Counted from the stretch's first letter, positions 32,810-42,951 are shown. The stretch: 42,951 bases of DNA from an uncultured Pseudophaeobacter sp. (GCA_905479575.1 CAJQNB010000061.1:1-42951), one strand, 5' to 3'. Notes: a model not told the origin generated them from the letters alone. Made by a program: numbers and translations.

Positions 32810-34252
32810 ATGGCCTTATTCCGCCCACCTTTTCGACCGAACTACGCACAGAAGCTATCGATTCTGGCGACACTGCCGCTTGTTGTTGCGGTGGCGGCAA
32901 TTGCCCTGCTGGTCGCGTTTGAATCAAGCAGCTCAGCTGAGCGCGAGATCCAGGCGCTGCAACAGCAATTGCTGGCTGCCAAGAAGGCCGAACTGCGCAA
33001 CTATGTGACTCAGGCGCGCAATGGGTTTTCCTTTATCTATGGTCGTGCCTCACCTGATGACAACGAGGCCAAAGAACAGGTCGCCCAGATTCTGTCTTCG
33101 ATGATCTATGGCACGGATGGGTTCTTTTTTGTCTATGACTATGACGGCACCAATCTCGTCAGTCCGCGGCAGACAGAGTTCATCACACGAAACTGGTCGG
33201 GCCTCAAAGACAGCCAGGGCACCCCCGTAGTGGATGAATTCATCCGGCTGGCACGGCAAGGTGCCGGGTGGCACAGCTTTATGTGGCAAAAGCCCTCTAC
33301 CGGGGAAGAAGCCCGGATGGTTGCCTATGTTGTTGGCCTGCAGGATTGGCAATGGGCTGTGGGCACTGGCGTGTTTATCGACGATGTGCTGGCTTCGGTT
33401 GCTGTCGCCCGTGCCGAGGTTGAAGCCCGGGTACAGCGTACCTTTTTGTATATTGGCGTCATCACCTTGGCCGCCCTGATCGTGGTTTTTGCCTCCGGTA
33501 TGGTTCTCAACATCCGCGAACGTCGCCTGGCCGATGCCAAGCTCAAGGAGCTGACCCAACGTGTCTTTGACGCCCAGGAAGAAGAGCGCGGGCGGGTGGC
33601 GCGGGAATTGCACGACGGCATCAGTCAAATCCTGGTCGGGGTACGCTACGCGCTGGACAATGCCAGTCGCCGTCTCAAGCGCGGCGAACTGGATCGCGGA
33701 TTGCCGCCCCTGGACAAAGGCATCGACGATCTGGCCAATGCAATTACCGAGGTCCGTCGCATCAGCCGTGACCTACGCCCCCGCGTGCTGGATGACCTGG
33801 GGCTGGGCCCCGCACTCAAGGCCTTGACCGATGATTTTTCTACCCGCACCGGCATCCACTCAGAATTCAGCACTGTGGTCTTTCGCAACCGGCTCGACCC
33901 GGAGGCCAAGATCGCGCTCTACCGGATTGCCCAAGAGGCCCTAATGAATATCGAGCGCCATTCTGATGCCAGTGAAATGACCATGGATCTGCGCGGCCAC
34001 GCCAAGGGCGTTACCATGCGTATCACCGATAACGGTCGCGGATTGCCGCTCGATCAGGACCGCACCGGCCCAGGGATTGGCCTGCGTAACATCCAGGAAC
34101 GGATAGAGCAGCTTGACGGCACCTTACGCATTCTGTCATCACGTGGCACCCAAAGCGGCACCATGATCGAAGCCACCCTCCCCCTTAGCCACCTTCTGGC
34201 CCCGGGGGAATCCCTTGGCGCGGATCTGGGGAGCAAGTCGGTTGAAGGCTGA
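32810..34252 (+). CDS. Membrane sensor kinase, single Cache domain, NarL-type
   Basis: A 480-residue sensor kinase. Helix 1 (about 15-37) and helix 2 (212-234) enclose a periplasmic Cache domain (YGTDGFFFVYDYDGTNLVSP; then GAGWHSFMWQKPSTGE; VVGLQDWQWAVGTGVF), which in related proteins binds small organic acids. The HisKA_3 box is VARELHDGISQILVG with His268; the ATPase has ALMNIERHS, DNGRGLP and GIGLRNI. The start at 32810 (MALFRPPF) is chosen for its fit to helix 1; the ribosome site is weak. It is divergent from the TRAP operon and followed by its response regulator, so it probably senses the TRAP substrate. Confidence 0.9.
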   Translation: MALFRPPFRPNYAQKLSILATLPLVVAVAAIALLVAFESSSSAEREIQALQQQLLAAKKAELRNYVTQARNGFSFIYGRASPDDNEAKEQVAQILSSMIYGTDGFFFVYDYDGTNLVSPRQTEFITRNWSGLKDSQGTPVVDEFIRLARQGAGWHSFMWQKPSTGEEARMVAYVVGLQDWQWAVGTGVFIDDVLASVAVARAEVEARVQRTFLYIGVITLAALIVVFASGMVLNIRERRLADAKLKELTQRVFDAQEEERGRVARELHDGISQILVGVRYALDNASRRLKRGELDRGLPPLDKGIDDLANAITEVRRISRDLRPRVLDDLGLGPALKALTDDFSTRTGIHSEFSTVVFRNRLDPEAKIALYRIAQEALMNIERHSDASEMTMDLRGHAKGVTMRITDNGRGLPLDQDRTGPGIGLRNIQERIEQLDGTLRILSSRGTQSGTMIEATLPLSHLLAPGESLGADLGSKSVEG

Positions 34253-34305
34253 CGCCTCTGCTTCAGTACAAGACCGATGCGCCGCTTTCGACCAAAGGGA
34301 AAGAG

Positions 34306-34950
34306 ATGAGCACCACAGTTCGCGTTTTAATCGTCGATGATCACCCGATGGTCGCCGAAGGCATCCAATCGATCCTAGAGAGCTATGACGACATTGAGGT
34401 GCTCGCCTGCCTCAAGGATGGAGCTGAGGCGGTGGAACAAGCCCCGGCTCTTGCACCGGACGTTATTTTGATGGACCTGAACATGCCCCGGCTTGGCGGT
34501 TTAAGCGCCACCGAGATGATTTTGGAGCGCCAGCCAGAAACCCGAATTGTCATCCTGACGATGCATGACAGCCCTGAATATATCTCCACTGCGCTGAGCC
34601 ATGGCGCGCTGGGGTATATCCTAAAAGATGTGCCCACCGAAGAGATCAAGCAGGCCATTGATACAGTGATGAGCGGTGAACGGTATCTCTGCACAGGCGC
34701 CCAGGGCTCGCTCGAACCCAAGGATGGCGAGACGCGCGAAGCGCTCACCGGGCGCGAGCAGACCATCCTGTTGGAACTGGCCCAGGGGAAATCAAACAAG
34801 GAAGTCGCCCTGGCACTGGATATCTCGGTGCGCACGGTTGAGACCCACCGCAAAAACATCAAGCGCAAGCTGGGCATTTCCTCAACCGCAGGCCTGACCC
34901 GCTATGCGCTGGAACATGGCGTCCTGCAGGGCACCGGCCACGAATTCTGA
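34306..34950 (+). CDS. LuxR/NarL-family response regulator
   Basis: DNA-binding response regulator (214 aa). Receiver: Asp11-Asp12, phospho-acceptor Asp57 (VILMDLNMPRLGG), Thr85, Lys107 (ILKDVP). C-terminal LuxR helix-turn-helix: LTGREQTILLELAQGKSNKE, then VALALDISVRTVETHRKNIKRKLGI. It lies 53 bases after the sensor kinase, with AAGGGAAAGAG before the ATG. It probably regulates the divergent TRAP operon through the dyad at 32657-32676. Confidence 0.94.
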   Translation: MSTTVRVLIVDDHPMVAEGIQSILESYDDIEVLACLKDGAEAVEQAPALAPDVILMDLNMPRLGGLSATEMILERQPETRIVILTMHDSPEYISTALSHGALGYILKDVPTEEIKQAIDTVMSGERYLCTGAQGSLEPKDGETREALTGREQTILLELAQGKSNKEVALALDISVRTVETHRKNIKRKLGISSTAGLTRYALEHGVLQGTGHEF

Positions 34951-35193
34951 GGCCAACGCGCCCACACAGATTTTGCCCCGCTCCAGAGCGCCATTTCCTT
35001 GCCGTCACAGCTGAGGCGCCTTAGGCGCAAAGACCCCGGTTCGGCCACTTTCGGCGGGCAAAACAGCGCTGGGGAATGGAAAGAAGGGAACGAAAGATCA
35101 CAATTCGCACCCAAACATTCCGATAATTCCCAAAAACACACCCCTTGCGCAAGAAAATGTCCGAAATGAGAGGGCTTTCGATCCTTTTGCCTG
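34951..35193. other. Intergenic region before the ilv promoter
   Basis: Between the response regulator and the ilv promoter. It contains a small GCGCC-TTA-GGCGC hairpin at 35016-35028 that may help termination after the response regulator. No convincing coding frame in either direction. Confidence 0.4.
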
Positions 35194-35222
35194 TTGACGC
35201 CCCGCCAAAGCAATCATAATGT
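35194..35222 (+). promoter_or_regulatory. Promoter of the ilv attenuator and operon
   Basis: TTGACG (35194-35199), a 17-base spacer, and TAATGT (35217-35222) form a sigma-70-type promoter about 30 bases before the leader-peptide start; CATAAT (35215-35220) overlaps as an alternative -10. Transcription should begin near 35229. Confidence 0.6.
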
Positions 35223-35253
35223 CCGCTGCAACGCAGTAAAGGAGAGCCTGGCA

Positions 35254-35301
35254 ATGACCAGCCTAGTCGTAATTGTAGGAACCAAGCGCATGGGCCGGTA
35301 A
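35254..35301 (+). CDS. ilv leader peptide (attenuation)
   Basis: A 15-residue frame, MTSLVVIVGTKRMGR, preceded by AAAGGAGAG. Five of its residues 4-8 are Leu-Val-Val-Ile-Val, the end products of the pathway whose first common enzyme is encoded downstream. It is followed by a perfect stem-loop and then a terminator with seven T residues. This is the classical design in which a ribosome stalling for lack of charged Val/Ile/Leu tRNA prevents termination. Its last codons lie inside the first stem. Confidence 0.88.
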   Translation: MTSLVVIVGTKRMGR

Positions 35302-35357
35302 CGGTAGACCACAATCAAACCCATGCGCCTCCCCTAGAATTAGCGGAGGCTTTTTTT
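35286..35357 (+). promoter_or_regulatory. Transcription attenuator of the acetolactate synthase operon
   Basis: Stem A: GCGCATGGG (35286-35294) with CCCATGCGC (35320-35328), perfect nine pairs. Terminator: GCCTCC (35327-35332) with GGAGGC (35345-35350), an inner CTA/TAG extension, and TTTTTTT (35351-35357). The two structures overlap at 35327-35328, so they compete. Stem A starts within the leader peptide's coding region, which links ribosome position to folding. The terminator ends 40 bases before the ilvI start. Confidence 0.85.
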
Positions 35358-35397
35358 ATGCGTAATGGACGATGCCGCCAATTGGAGCAAAAAGCAG

Positions 35398-37149
<1,752 letters not shown>

Positions 37150-37226
37150 CCCCCGCCCAGCTACAGAATTTGCAGGGCGGTTGCGCCCTGCCCCGTACTT
37201 TGGCCCGAATTCAGAAAGGGACATAA

Positions 37227-37787
37227 ATGTCTGCCCTACATATCAAAAAAGGCTCCACCCGCCATTCTGCCTATAACCTACGCCCCACATTTTCGGATGT
37301 TCAGGAAAAACACACTCTGGCGGTTCTGGTCGAAAACGAACCCGGCGTTCTGGCCCGTGTCATCGGCCTGTTTGCCGGTCGTGGCTATAACATCGAAAGC
37401 CTCACCGTCGCCGAAGTGGATCACACCGGGCATCTGTCCCGTATCACTGTGGTGACCACCGGCACCCCCCAGGTGATCGAGCAGATCAAGGCCCAGCTTG
37501 GCCGTATTGTATCGGTCTATGAGGTGCATGATCTCACCGTTGAAGGCGCATCGGTCGAGCGCGAGCTGGCCATTTTCAAAGTGGCCGGAGAGGGTGACAA
37601 GCGGGTCGAAGCCCTGCGCCTGGCCGATATTTTCCGGGCCAATGTGGTCGACAGCACCTTGAACAGCTTCATCTTCGAAATCACCGGAGCACCGGAGAAG
37701 ATTGATGCCTTTGCCGATCTGATGCGCCCTTTGGGTCTGACAGAAGTTGCGCGAACCGGCGTTGCAGCGCTGCTGCGCGGCGCCTGA
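37227..37787 (+). CDS. ilvN: Acetolactate synthase small (regulatory) subunit
   Basis: A regulatory subunit of 186 residues that activates the large subunit and confers valine feedback inhibition. The N-terminal ACT domain (HTLAVLVENEPGVLARVIGL, then FAGRGYNIESLTVAEVDHTG) holds the inhibitor site; the C-terminal half (ERELAIFKV; ALRLADIFRANVVDST; FEITGAPEKIDAF) is the usual second domain. A GAAAGGGA site precedes the ATG. It lies 77 bases after ilvI and is closed by a strong terminator. Confidence 0.96.
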   Translation: MSALHIKKGSTRHSAYNLRPTFSDVQEKHTLAVLVENEPGVLARVIGLFAGRGYNIESLTVAEVDHTGHLSRITVVTTGTPQVIEQIKAQLGRIVSVYEVHDLTVEGASVERELAIFKVAGEGDKRVEALRLADIFRANVVDSTLNSFIFEITGAPEKIDAFADLMRPLGLTEVARTGVAALLRGA

Positions 37788-37813
37788 CAGCACGAACAAG
37801 AAAACGAGATGTA

Positions 37814-37843
37814 AAAAAGGCCGGTCCAATGACCGGCCTTTTT
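37814..37843 (+). terminator. Terminator of the ilv operon
   Basis: AAAAAGGCCGGTC, loop CAAT, GACCGGCCTTTTT: a perfect 13-base stem with T run on the plus strand and A run on the other. It starts 26 bases after the small-subunit stop. It could also work for transcripts from the right, downstream of the cold-shock-like gene. Confidence 0.95.
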
Positions 37844-37989
37844 GTGTTCTAGACTTACTGTCTCTCCTTGGCGGTTCTCTCCTGGCCGTCCCTCCTTGCC
37901 GAAGGAGATCCAACACCATCAGAAGCCAGGCACCAGAACTGAGGCCACACCTAAGGCCAAAGCCCGGTTGCCGTCACCTCAGACAAGGC

Positions 37990-38499
37990 TCAGGCGCGGC
38001 GCAACCGACCAGCTGCATCCAATGGAAAGGCAATGATGTTCTGCGCCTCATCGTCATCGGCCAAAGGCGAAACGCGGCTGTGGGATTGCTCCGCCTCTTC
38101 CCGTCTCACCCCAGCCGTGCTTGGCCGCTCCAACCGAACGGGGGACACTGGCCTCTCCGCGACCGCGACGCATGTTGCAGCGGTGGCTGTGACAGGTATG
38201 TCGTATGACGCCCCCTGCTGCGCCACTAGCTTAAGCGATGAGCCCGCACATGCCTTTTTGCTGGCAACAGCAAGATCCTCTGCCAGACCAGGACAGCCAG
38301 GTTCCTGAAGAACCTGAATATCCAACGCCACACGCAGATCATTTTCCAACGTCAACTCGAACGACACCCAGTCACCAGAACGGATTGCAAAATTATCAAA
38401 GGTACCCACATGGGTGTAGAATGCCAAATCCCCCTGATCTTCGCACCAAATAATTGCTTTTCCAGCTGTCGCGTCACTCCAAAGAACAATTCCAATCAT
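37990..38499 (-). CDS. Cold-shock-like domain protein with long tail
   Basis: A protein of 169 residues. The first about 65 (MIGIVLWSDATAGKAIIWCE, then DQGDLAFY, SGDWVSFEL and ALDIQVL) follow the beta-barrel pattern of a cold-shock domain, but the RNA-binding KGFGFI is replaced by GKAIIW, so nucleic-acid binding may differ or be lost. The remaining hundred residues are low in conservation, with a polar, probably disordered region. The start at 38499 has GAGGA five bases upstream; the ATG at 38583 has no ribosome site. It is divergent from the XRE regulator. Confidence 0.7.
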   Translation of the reverse strand: MIGIVLWSDATAGKAIIWCEDQGDLAFYTHVGTFDNFAIRSGDWVSFELTLENDLRVALDIQVLQEPGCPGLAEDLAVASKKACAGSSLKLVAQQGASYDIPVTATAATCVAVAERPVSPVRLERPSTAGVRREEAEQSHSRVSPLADDDEAQNIIAFPLDAAGRLRRA

Positions 38500-38700
38500 A
38501 ACAGTCCTCGCATTCTGGACAGATTGAGTTTGGTTCAAAAGGCTCTGTTTCAACATCGTCAAAAATGCATCGACCCATTGCATTTTGTGTCTGCACCCCT
38601 AAGACTCTGACACAACTTAGAGACGGCATGACACGGATTAGCGTCCATACCCTCGAAATTCGTGACTATTCCGCCCAGAAAACAGGATACACAGGCTGCC

Positions 38701-39531
38701 ATGTCAGACACACTGGACCTCACAGGTCAAACAGACACTGCTTCGACACGGTCGCCGGCACAACTGCGCAATATGTTTGGCACCAATCTGCGTCACCTCG
38801 CGCAGCACTATCCTTCGGTTTCGGAACTGGCGCGGCGGCTTGGGATCAACAGAACCCAGTTCAACCGTTACATGTCCGGCGAGAGCTTTCCACGGCCGGA
38901 CATTCTTGACCGGATATGTAATTTTTTCGAAGTGGACGCCCGCATTTTGTTGGAACCGGTTGAGACAATCGGGCAACAGGGGAACATCCTTAACGGCCCG
39001 TTTCTCGCCGATTTTCTTGGCCACGGTATCCGCCAGGTCAACGAGGCAATGTTCCCGACAGGGTTCTATCGGTTCACCCGACGCAGTTTTGTCAACAGCG
39101 ACAAGTTTGTCATTGGGTTGGTCCACGTGTTCCGCTCTGGCAAGGCTGCAACCTTTATCAAAGGCTACGAGGCGCGCGAAGCGATGCGCTACCAGGGCCT
39201 GTCCGACGCCCCCAAGCGGCGCGAGTTTCGCGGCATTCTGACCTCCCATGAGGACGGCGTTGCCTTTGTCATCTCACGACGCCACGCTATGACCTATTCG
39301 TTCAACTACCTGGCGCGGATTGGGTCTTTGGAAAACAACTTCTGGCTTGGCTATGTGGCGCGCACCGTGCGCGACAGCAGCGGTGAGCGGGTTACGCGTA
39401 TGGTCTACGAACATCTGGGGCGGGACATAGGCAGCGCGCTCAAGGTGGCACGCACAGCCGGATTTTCCACGGCTGAAGATCTGCTGCCCTACCACCGTCA
39501 CCTGCTGCGCCCGGATGACCCCTTCAGCTAA
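38701..39531 (+). CDS. XRE-family transcriptional regulator with large C-terminal domain
   Basis: A protein of 276 residues. The helix-turn-helix is at about 35-75 (LAQHYPSVSELARRLGINRT, then QFNRYMSGESFPRPDILDRI). The remaining about 180 residues are a mixed alpha/beta domain without a motif I recognise (YRFTRRSF; GKAATFIKGYEAREAMRYQG; SHEDGVAFVISRRHAMTYSF); it may bind a ligand. The start ATG 38701 is chosen with AGG upstream; an in-frame start at 38662 lacks a site. Its divergent neighbour, the cold-shock-like gene, shares the 201-base promoter region. Confidence 0.87.
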   Translation: MSDTLDLTGQTDTASTRSPAQLRNMFGTNLRHLAQHYPSVSELARRLGINRTQFNRYMSGESFPRPDILDRICNFFEVDARILLEPVETIGQQGNILNGPFLADFLGHGIRQVNEAMFPTGFYRFTRRSFVNSDKFVIGLVHVFRSGKAATFIKGYEAREAMRYQGLSDAPKRREFRGILTSHEDGVAFVISRRHAMTYSFNYLARIGSLENNFWLGYVARTVRDSSGERVTRMVYEHLGRDIGSALKVARTAGFSTAEDLLPYHRHLLRPDDPFS

Positions 39532-39579
39532 GGCCATAGTCCCAGGCCCCCCCCTTTGCCGTTGCCGCACGTACCTTGG

Positions 39580-40344
39580 TCAACGGGCAATCTGGCGGTA
39601 GATATGCCAGGTGGCATGCCCCAGCAAAGGCAGAACCAGAAACAGCCCGGCAAACCCGGGCAAGAGCGCCGCGAAGGTCAAAACCGAAATCGCCCCCGCC
39701 CAGAGCATCATCAACAGGAAGTTTCTCTGCACGTAGGTAAAACTGGCGATCATCGCGGTGACAAAATCAACTTCGCGGTCCAGAAGCAGCGGCAGCGAAA
39801 TCACCGTAATCATATAGAGCAGCAACGCAAAAAGCGCCCCAACCAGGCTGCCGACGCCCAGCATCAGCATGCCATTCAGCGACAGAAAAACCTCCAGCGA
39901 GCTGGAGATGTTGGTCATCGTCGACAGACCCAGAAACAGCGCAAAGATCATATGCCCCAGAAAGAACCAGAACAGGAACACCACAATAATAATGGCGCAG
40001 ATCGAGGGCAGCTGGCGTCGGCTTTGAAGCAGAATGACGCCCAGAATACCCCCGGCATCCATAGGCTCCCCCTGTTCCAGACGATGCGAAACCTCATAGA
40101 GCCCAACTGCGGCAAAGGGGCCGATCAATGGAAAGCCAATGGCGGCAAGCACCAGCCAGAATGTGGTTCCCGTTTGCAGGGTTATCCAGATCATCGCCCA
40201 GCCAGCCAGCACATAGACCCCGGAAAAAAACAGCCCGTATCCGGGTTTTTTGCAAAAATCCTGCCAGCCACATTTTAGCGCCTGCGCCAAAATCTCGGCC
40301 CGCATTGGCTGCAGGTCCGGCACTCCAAAAGCTTTCTCACTCAC
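39580..40344 (-). CDS. DUF2189 integral membrane protein
   Basis: Inner-membrane protein (254 aa) with about six hydrophobic helices. Family features: the N-terminal [24 protein letters not shown] stretch (here [20 protein letters not shown]), [18 protein letters not shown] sequence ([20 protein letters not shown]), and [14 protein letters not shown]. The start codon is GTG, seven bases after GGAGGAG. Function is unknown; members are sometimes near cytochrome oxidase genes, which is not so here. It lies 48 bases after the amidase gene, possibly co-transcribed. Confidence 0.9.
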   Translation of the reverse strand: MSEKAFGVPDLQPMRAEILAQALKCGWQDFCKKPGYGLFFSGVYVLAGWAMIWITLQTGTTFWLVLAAIGFPLIGPFAAVGLYEVSHRLEQGEPMDAGGILGVILLQSRRQLPSICAIIIVVFLFWFFLGHMIFALFLGLSTMTNISSSLEVFLSLNGMLMLGVGSLVGALFALLLYMITVISLPLLLDREVDFVTAMIASFTYVQRNFLLMMLWAGAISVLTFAALLPGFAGLFLVLPLLGHATWHIYRQIAR

Positions 40345-40392
40345 TCAATTCTCCTCCCCAGAAAAATGTCTCGTGTTCTGTTTTCCCCCGGA

Positions 40393-41790
40393 TCAACCCA
40401 GGGGCGGCGGGGCGTTCTGTGGCAGCAGGCTGGCTTGATGATAGCCCTGCCCCAGCGCCAGCAGGTTTTGGTCCTGTCCCTGCGCCGCAAAGATCTGCAC
40501 CCCCATAGGCAACCCGGTTTGGCCAAAACCGGCAGGAACCGCCAGACAGGGCAGCCCCAGCAGGCTGACCGGTGTCACAACCTGCATCCAACGGTGATAG
40601 CTGTCCATCGCGACGCCATTGATGTCACGCGGATAATCCAGATCCAGCGCAAAGGGCCAGACCTGCGCCGATGGCAAAACCAGCGCATCATAGCTCTGAA
40701 ACAGCTCCGTGGCCCGGCGCTGCCAATCAGAGCGCAGATCCGAGGCCTGCTGTATCTGCTGGGCGCTAAATGACAGGCCCCGGTCCAACTCCCAGATCGC
40801 CGTCTCTTTCAGGCTTGCCCGGTGCCCTTCAAGGGCACGCAGGCCGGCAGCCACCGCAAAAGACCGCAGGGTAATCCAGGACTCCCAGATCTGCTCTGCG
40901 GAAAATGGTGCAGGCACAGTTTCGACCCGGTGACCGAGGTTGCGCAGATGCGCCAGGGCCTTTTCGCTGGTTTCAAGCACACCAGGCTCCATCGGGAAGG
41001 CCCCGCCCCAATCGCCCAGCCAGCCGATACGCATCGGCGCGGGCTCTGGAAGCGGCAGCATTGTCTCGCGGCTTCGCGACAGCGGTTGGCGCGGATCAGG
41101 GCCGGACATTACGTCCAGCAACAGGGCGAGGTCTTCTGGGCTGCGTGCCATCGGGCCTGCGGTTGCCAGCTGATGCAGGAACAGGTCCCCGGTTGGTTCT
41201 GAAGGGATCATGCCCCAGGTCGGGCGAAAGCCGTAGACATTGTTCCAGCCCGCCGGGTTGCGCAGGGATCCCATCATGTCAGAGCCATCGGCCAATGCGA
41301 CCAGCCCGGCAGACAGCGCCACCGCAGCCCCGCCAGAGGATCCGCCACAGCTACGGTCTGTGTCGAACGGATTGCGGGTGGCGCCATAAACAGGGTTGAA
41401 CGTATGGGAGCCCAGGCCAAACTCTGGCGTATTGGTTTTGCCAATAAAAATGGCTCCGGCGGCGCGCAGACGCGCCACAAAAAGCTCATCCTGTTGCGGC
41501 ACAAAATCCCTGAACATGGGCGAGCCCTGGGTAGAGGCTATGCCTTTGACATTGGCCAGGTCCTTGATTGCCATTGGCAAACCATGCAGCACGCCGCGGG
41601 ATTTGGCCTGATCAGCGGCAGCGGCTTCGGCCATCAGCACATCCCGGTCACGCAGGGCGACAATGGCATTCAGCTGCGGATTGACTGCATCAATCCGGTC
41701 CAGGGTTTCCTGCATCACCTGCACCGCACTAAGCGCACCACTGCGCAGCTGTGTCACCAGCTCCAGCGCCGATCCAAAGGGGTCATACAT
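40393..41790 (-). CDS. Amidase signature enzyme
   Basis: Hydrolase (465 aa) of the amidase signature family. The Ser-cisSer-Lys triad is visible: Lys76 in MAIKDLANVKG, Ser151 in CGGSSGGAA, and nucleophile Ser175 in DGSDMMGSLRNPA. The segment around the nucleophile reads DMMGS where DGGGS is more usual. It is not GatA, since no GatB/GatC is adjacent and the C-terminus is short. AGGAG about eight bases before the ATG supports the start. The substrate (an aliphatic or aromatic amide) is unknown. Confidence 0.92.
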   Translation of the reverse strand: MYDPFGSALELVTQLRSGALSAVQVMQETLDRIDAVNPQLNAIVALRDRDVLMAEAAAADQAKSRGVLHGLPMAIKDLANVKGIASTQGSPMFRDFVPQQDELFVARLRAAGAIFIGKTNTPEFGLGSHTFNPVYGATRNPFDTDRSCGGSSGGAAVALSAGLVALADGSDMMGSLRNPAGWNNVYGFRPTWGMIPSEPTGDLFLHQLATAGPMARSPEDLALLLDVMSGPDPRQPLSRSRETMLPLPEPAPMRIGWLGDWGGAFPMEPGVLETSEKALAHLRNLGHRVETVPAPFSAEQIWESWITLRSFAVAAGLRALEGHRASLKETAIWELDRGLSFSAQQIQQASDLRSDWQRRATELFQSYDALVLPSAQVWPFALDLDYPRDINGVAMDSYHRWMQVVTPVSLLGLPCLAVPAGFGQTGLPMGVQIFAAQGQDQNLLALGQGYHQASLLPQNAPPPLG

Positions 41791-41955
41791 GAAAATACTC
41801 CTGCTATACTTATGGATCAGCCTAGCGCTGGAATTTACGTCTGAAAAGCTGCACCCAAGGCTAACCTTTTCATTCGCCTGGAAAAACGACTTTATCTGGC
41901 GGAAAATCCACCACCACTCACCCAGATCAGTGGCTACATCCTAAAAATCAGACTT

Positions 41956-41979
41956 GCAGGTAGACGGGCAGGTAGACAG
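41956..41979. repeat. Short tandem repeat, two 12-base units
   Basis: GCAGGTAGACGG is followed directly by GCAGGTAGACAG, one mismatch, in the 296-base gap between the amidase and prfB genes. It is probably slippage. The rest of the gap holds the prfB terminator and no gene. Confidence 0.5.
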
Positions 41980-41992
41980 GCACACAAGCAAC

Positions 41993-42022
41993 AAAAAGGG
42001 TGCAGGGATTATCCCTGCACCC
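41993..42022 (-). terminator. Terminator of prfB
   Basis: GGGTGCAGGGA, three bases, TCCCTGCACCC: a perfect 11-base stem. On the minus strand it is followed by CTTTTTG. It lies 65 bases after the prfB stop. Confidence 0.92.
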
Positions 42023-42086
42023 GGACCTGTGTTCTTTGCCCCTTTTGAATGACGCCTTGTTTGCAAAACAAGGCACCCAAAACAGC

Positions 42087-42951
42087 TTAGTCGCCCTGCG
42101 CTTGCGAACGGCTTTTGCCCGCGACATTCATCGCCAGCGTCGCTGCCATAAACCCATCCAGATCCCCGTCGAGCACCCCTTTGGTGTCAGAGGTCTCGTG
42201 GCTGGTACGCAGATCTTTGACCATTTGGTACGGCTGCAACACATACGACCGGATCTGGCTGCCCCATCCTGCATCGCCCTTGTTTTCATGGGCCTCGTTG
42301 ATGGCCGCGTTACGGCGGTCCAGCTCTTGCTGATACAGCCGGGATTTCAGTGCTTTCATCGCGATGTCGCGGTTTTGGTGCTGTGACTTCTCTGACGAGG
42401 TCACCACAATACCGGTGGGGTGGTGGGTGATCCGGACCGCCGAGTCGGTGGTGTTTACGTGCTGACCACCCGCCCCGGACGACCGGTAGGTATCAATGCG
42501 AATATCCGCCGGGTTCACTTCAATCTCGATATTGTCGTCCACCACCGGGTAGACCCAGACCGAACAAAAAGACGTATGGCGTTTGGCGGCAGAATCAAAA
42601 GGTGAGATCCGCACCAGGCGATGCACACCGCTTTCGGATTTCAGCCAGCCGTAGGCATTGTGGCCGCTGATCTTATAGGACGCCGATTTGATGCCAACCT
42701 CTTCACCGGGGCTTTCAGACTGAAGCTCAACTTTATAGCCCTTACGCTCAGCCCAGCGGACATACATCCGCGCGAGCATATTGGCCCAGTCGCACGATTC
42801 TGTACCACCCGCGCCAGAGTTAATTTCAAGGAACGTATCGTTGGCGTCAGCCTCGCCATCCAAAAGCGCTTCAAGCTCTTTGGCGGCAGCCACTTTCTCA
42901 AGCTTCTTCAAGGCCGTTTCAGCCTCGGTGACAATCTCGGCATCATTTTCC
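42087..42951 (-). CDS. prfB: Peptide chain release factor 2 (5' end beyond window)
   Basis: Release factor for UGA and UAA stop codons. The visible 288 residues reach the right edge in frame, so the N-terminal part and any programmed frameshift site are outside. The stop-codon-recognition motif SPF is in [13 protein letters not shown], the RF2 hallmark, and the peptidyl-hydrolysis GGQ is in [17 protein letters not shown]. The C-terminal part ([20 protein letters not shown]) is typical. It is followed by a strong terminator. Confidence 0.97.
   Translation of the reverse strand, partial: ENDAEIVTEAETALKKLEKVAAAKELEALLDGEADANDTFLEINSGAGGTESCDWANMLARMYVRWAERKGYKVELQSESPGEEVGIKSASYKISGHNAYGWLKSESGVHRLVRISPFDSAAKRHTSFCSVWVYPVVDDNIEIEVNPADIRIDTYRSSGAGGQHVNTTDSAVRITHHPTGIVVTSSEKSQHQNRDIAMKALKSRLYQQELDRRNAAINEAHENKGDAGWGSQIRSYVLQPYQMVKDLRTSHETSDTKGVLDGDLDGFMAATLAMNVAGKSRSQAQGD

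Noticed and set aside
35365..35397. Upstream ATG start for the acetolactate synthase large subunit
   Set aside because: It follows the terminator T run directly and has no ribosome site; the ATG at 35398 has GGAG at a proper distance.
41956..41979. Tandem 12-base repeat as a regulatory iteron
   Set aside because: Only two imperfect units in a gap between same-strand genes; slippage is enough to explain it.

Overview
The window looks like a chromosomal segment of a marine alphaproteobacterium of the Roseobacter group (Rhodobacterales). The evidence is the gene content: TRAP transporters, DUF2852, DUF2189 and DUF4453-type proteins, an alphaproteobacterial IlvI, a Bpt-type aminoacyl transferase and a moderately high GC content. 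I see no insertion sequence, prophage, CRISPR array or rRNA. Function calls come from reading motifs by eye; no database search was run.

Layout. 1-2982: tail of a Dpp/Opp-type ABC importer (two permeases and a fused double ATPase). 3069-4354: a ten-helix membrane protein (possibly TsoY family) whose promoter carries a persulfide-repressor-like palindrome. 4514-11058: a phosphodiesterase-like enzyme, a secreted DUF4453/YARHG-like protein, an HSL-type esterase, a long acyl-CoA synthetase and an ABC exporter. 11299-14572: a cytochrome P450 and an orphan TRAP binding protein, divergent from a LysR regulator. 14726-14799: tRNA-Gly(TCC).

15324-22242 is the most interesting part. It holds a complete stressosome operon, rsbR-rsbS-rsbT-rsbX, translationally coupled to a histidine kinase and a single-domain response regulator. 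A second response regulator, a second kinase and a third response regulator flank it. RsbR has the proximal-histidine signature of a haem globin-coupled sensor, so a gas or redox signal is predicted. No RsbU-type phosphatase or sigma-factor branch is present; the output appears to go through phosphorelay proteins instead.

22365-27847: an SbtA-like bicarbonate transporter divergent from a LysR regulator, a possible gene remnant, paired palindromes before a DUF2852 gene, an RDD membrane protein, bpt with a VOC protein, and an unknown helical protein. 28026-34950: a TakP-like TRAP operon (binding protein, small permease, unusually long large permease) divergent from a Cache-domain sensor kinase and LuxR-type response regulator that probably control it. 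35194-37843: the acetolactate synthase operon behind a classical attenuator with a 15-residue leader peptide rich in Leu/Val/Ile. 37990-42951: a cold-shock-like fusion protein, an XRE regulator, DUF2189, an amidase, and the 3' part of prfB running off the right edge.
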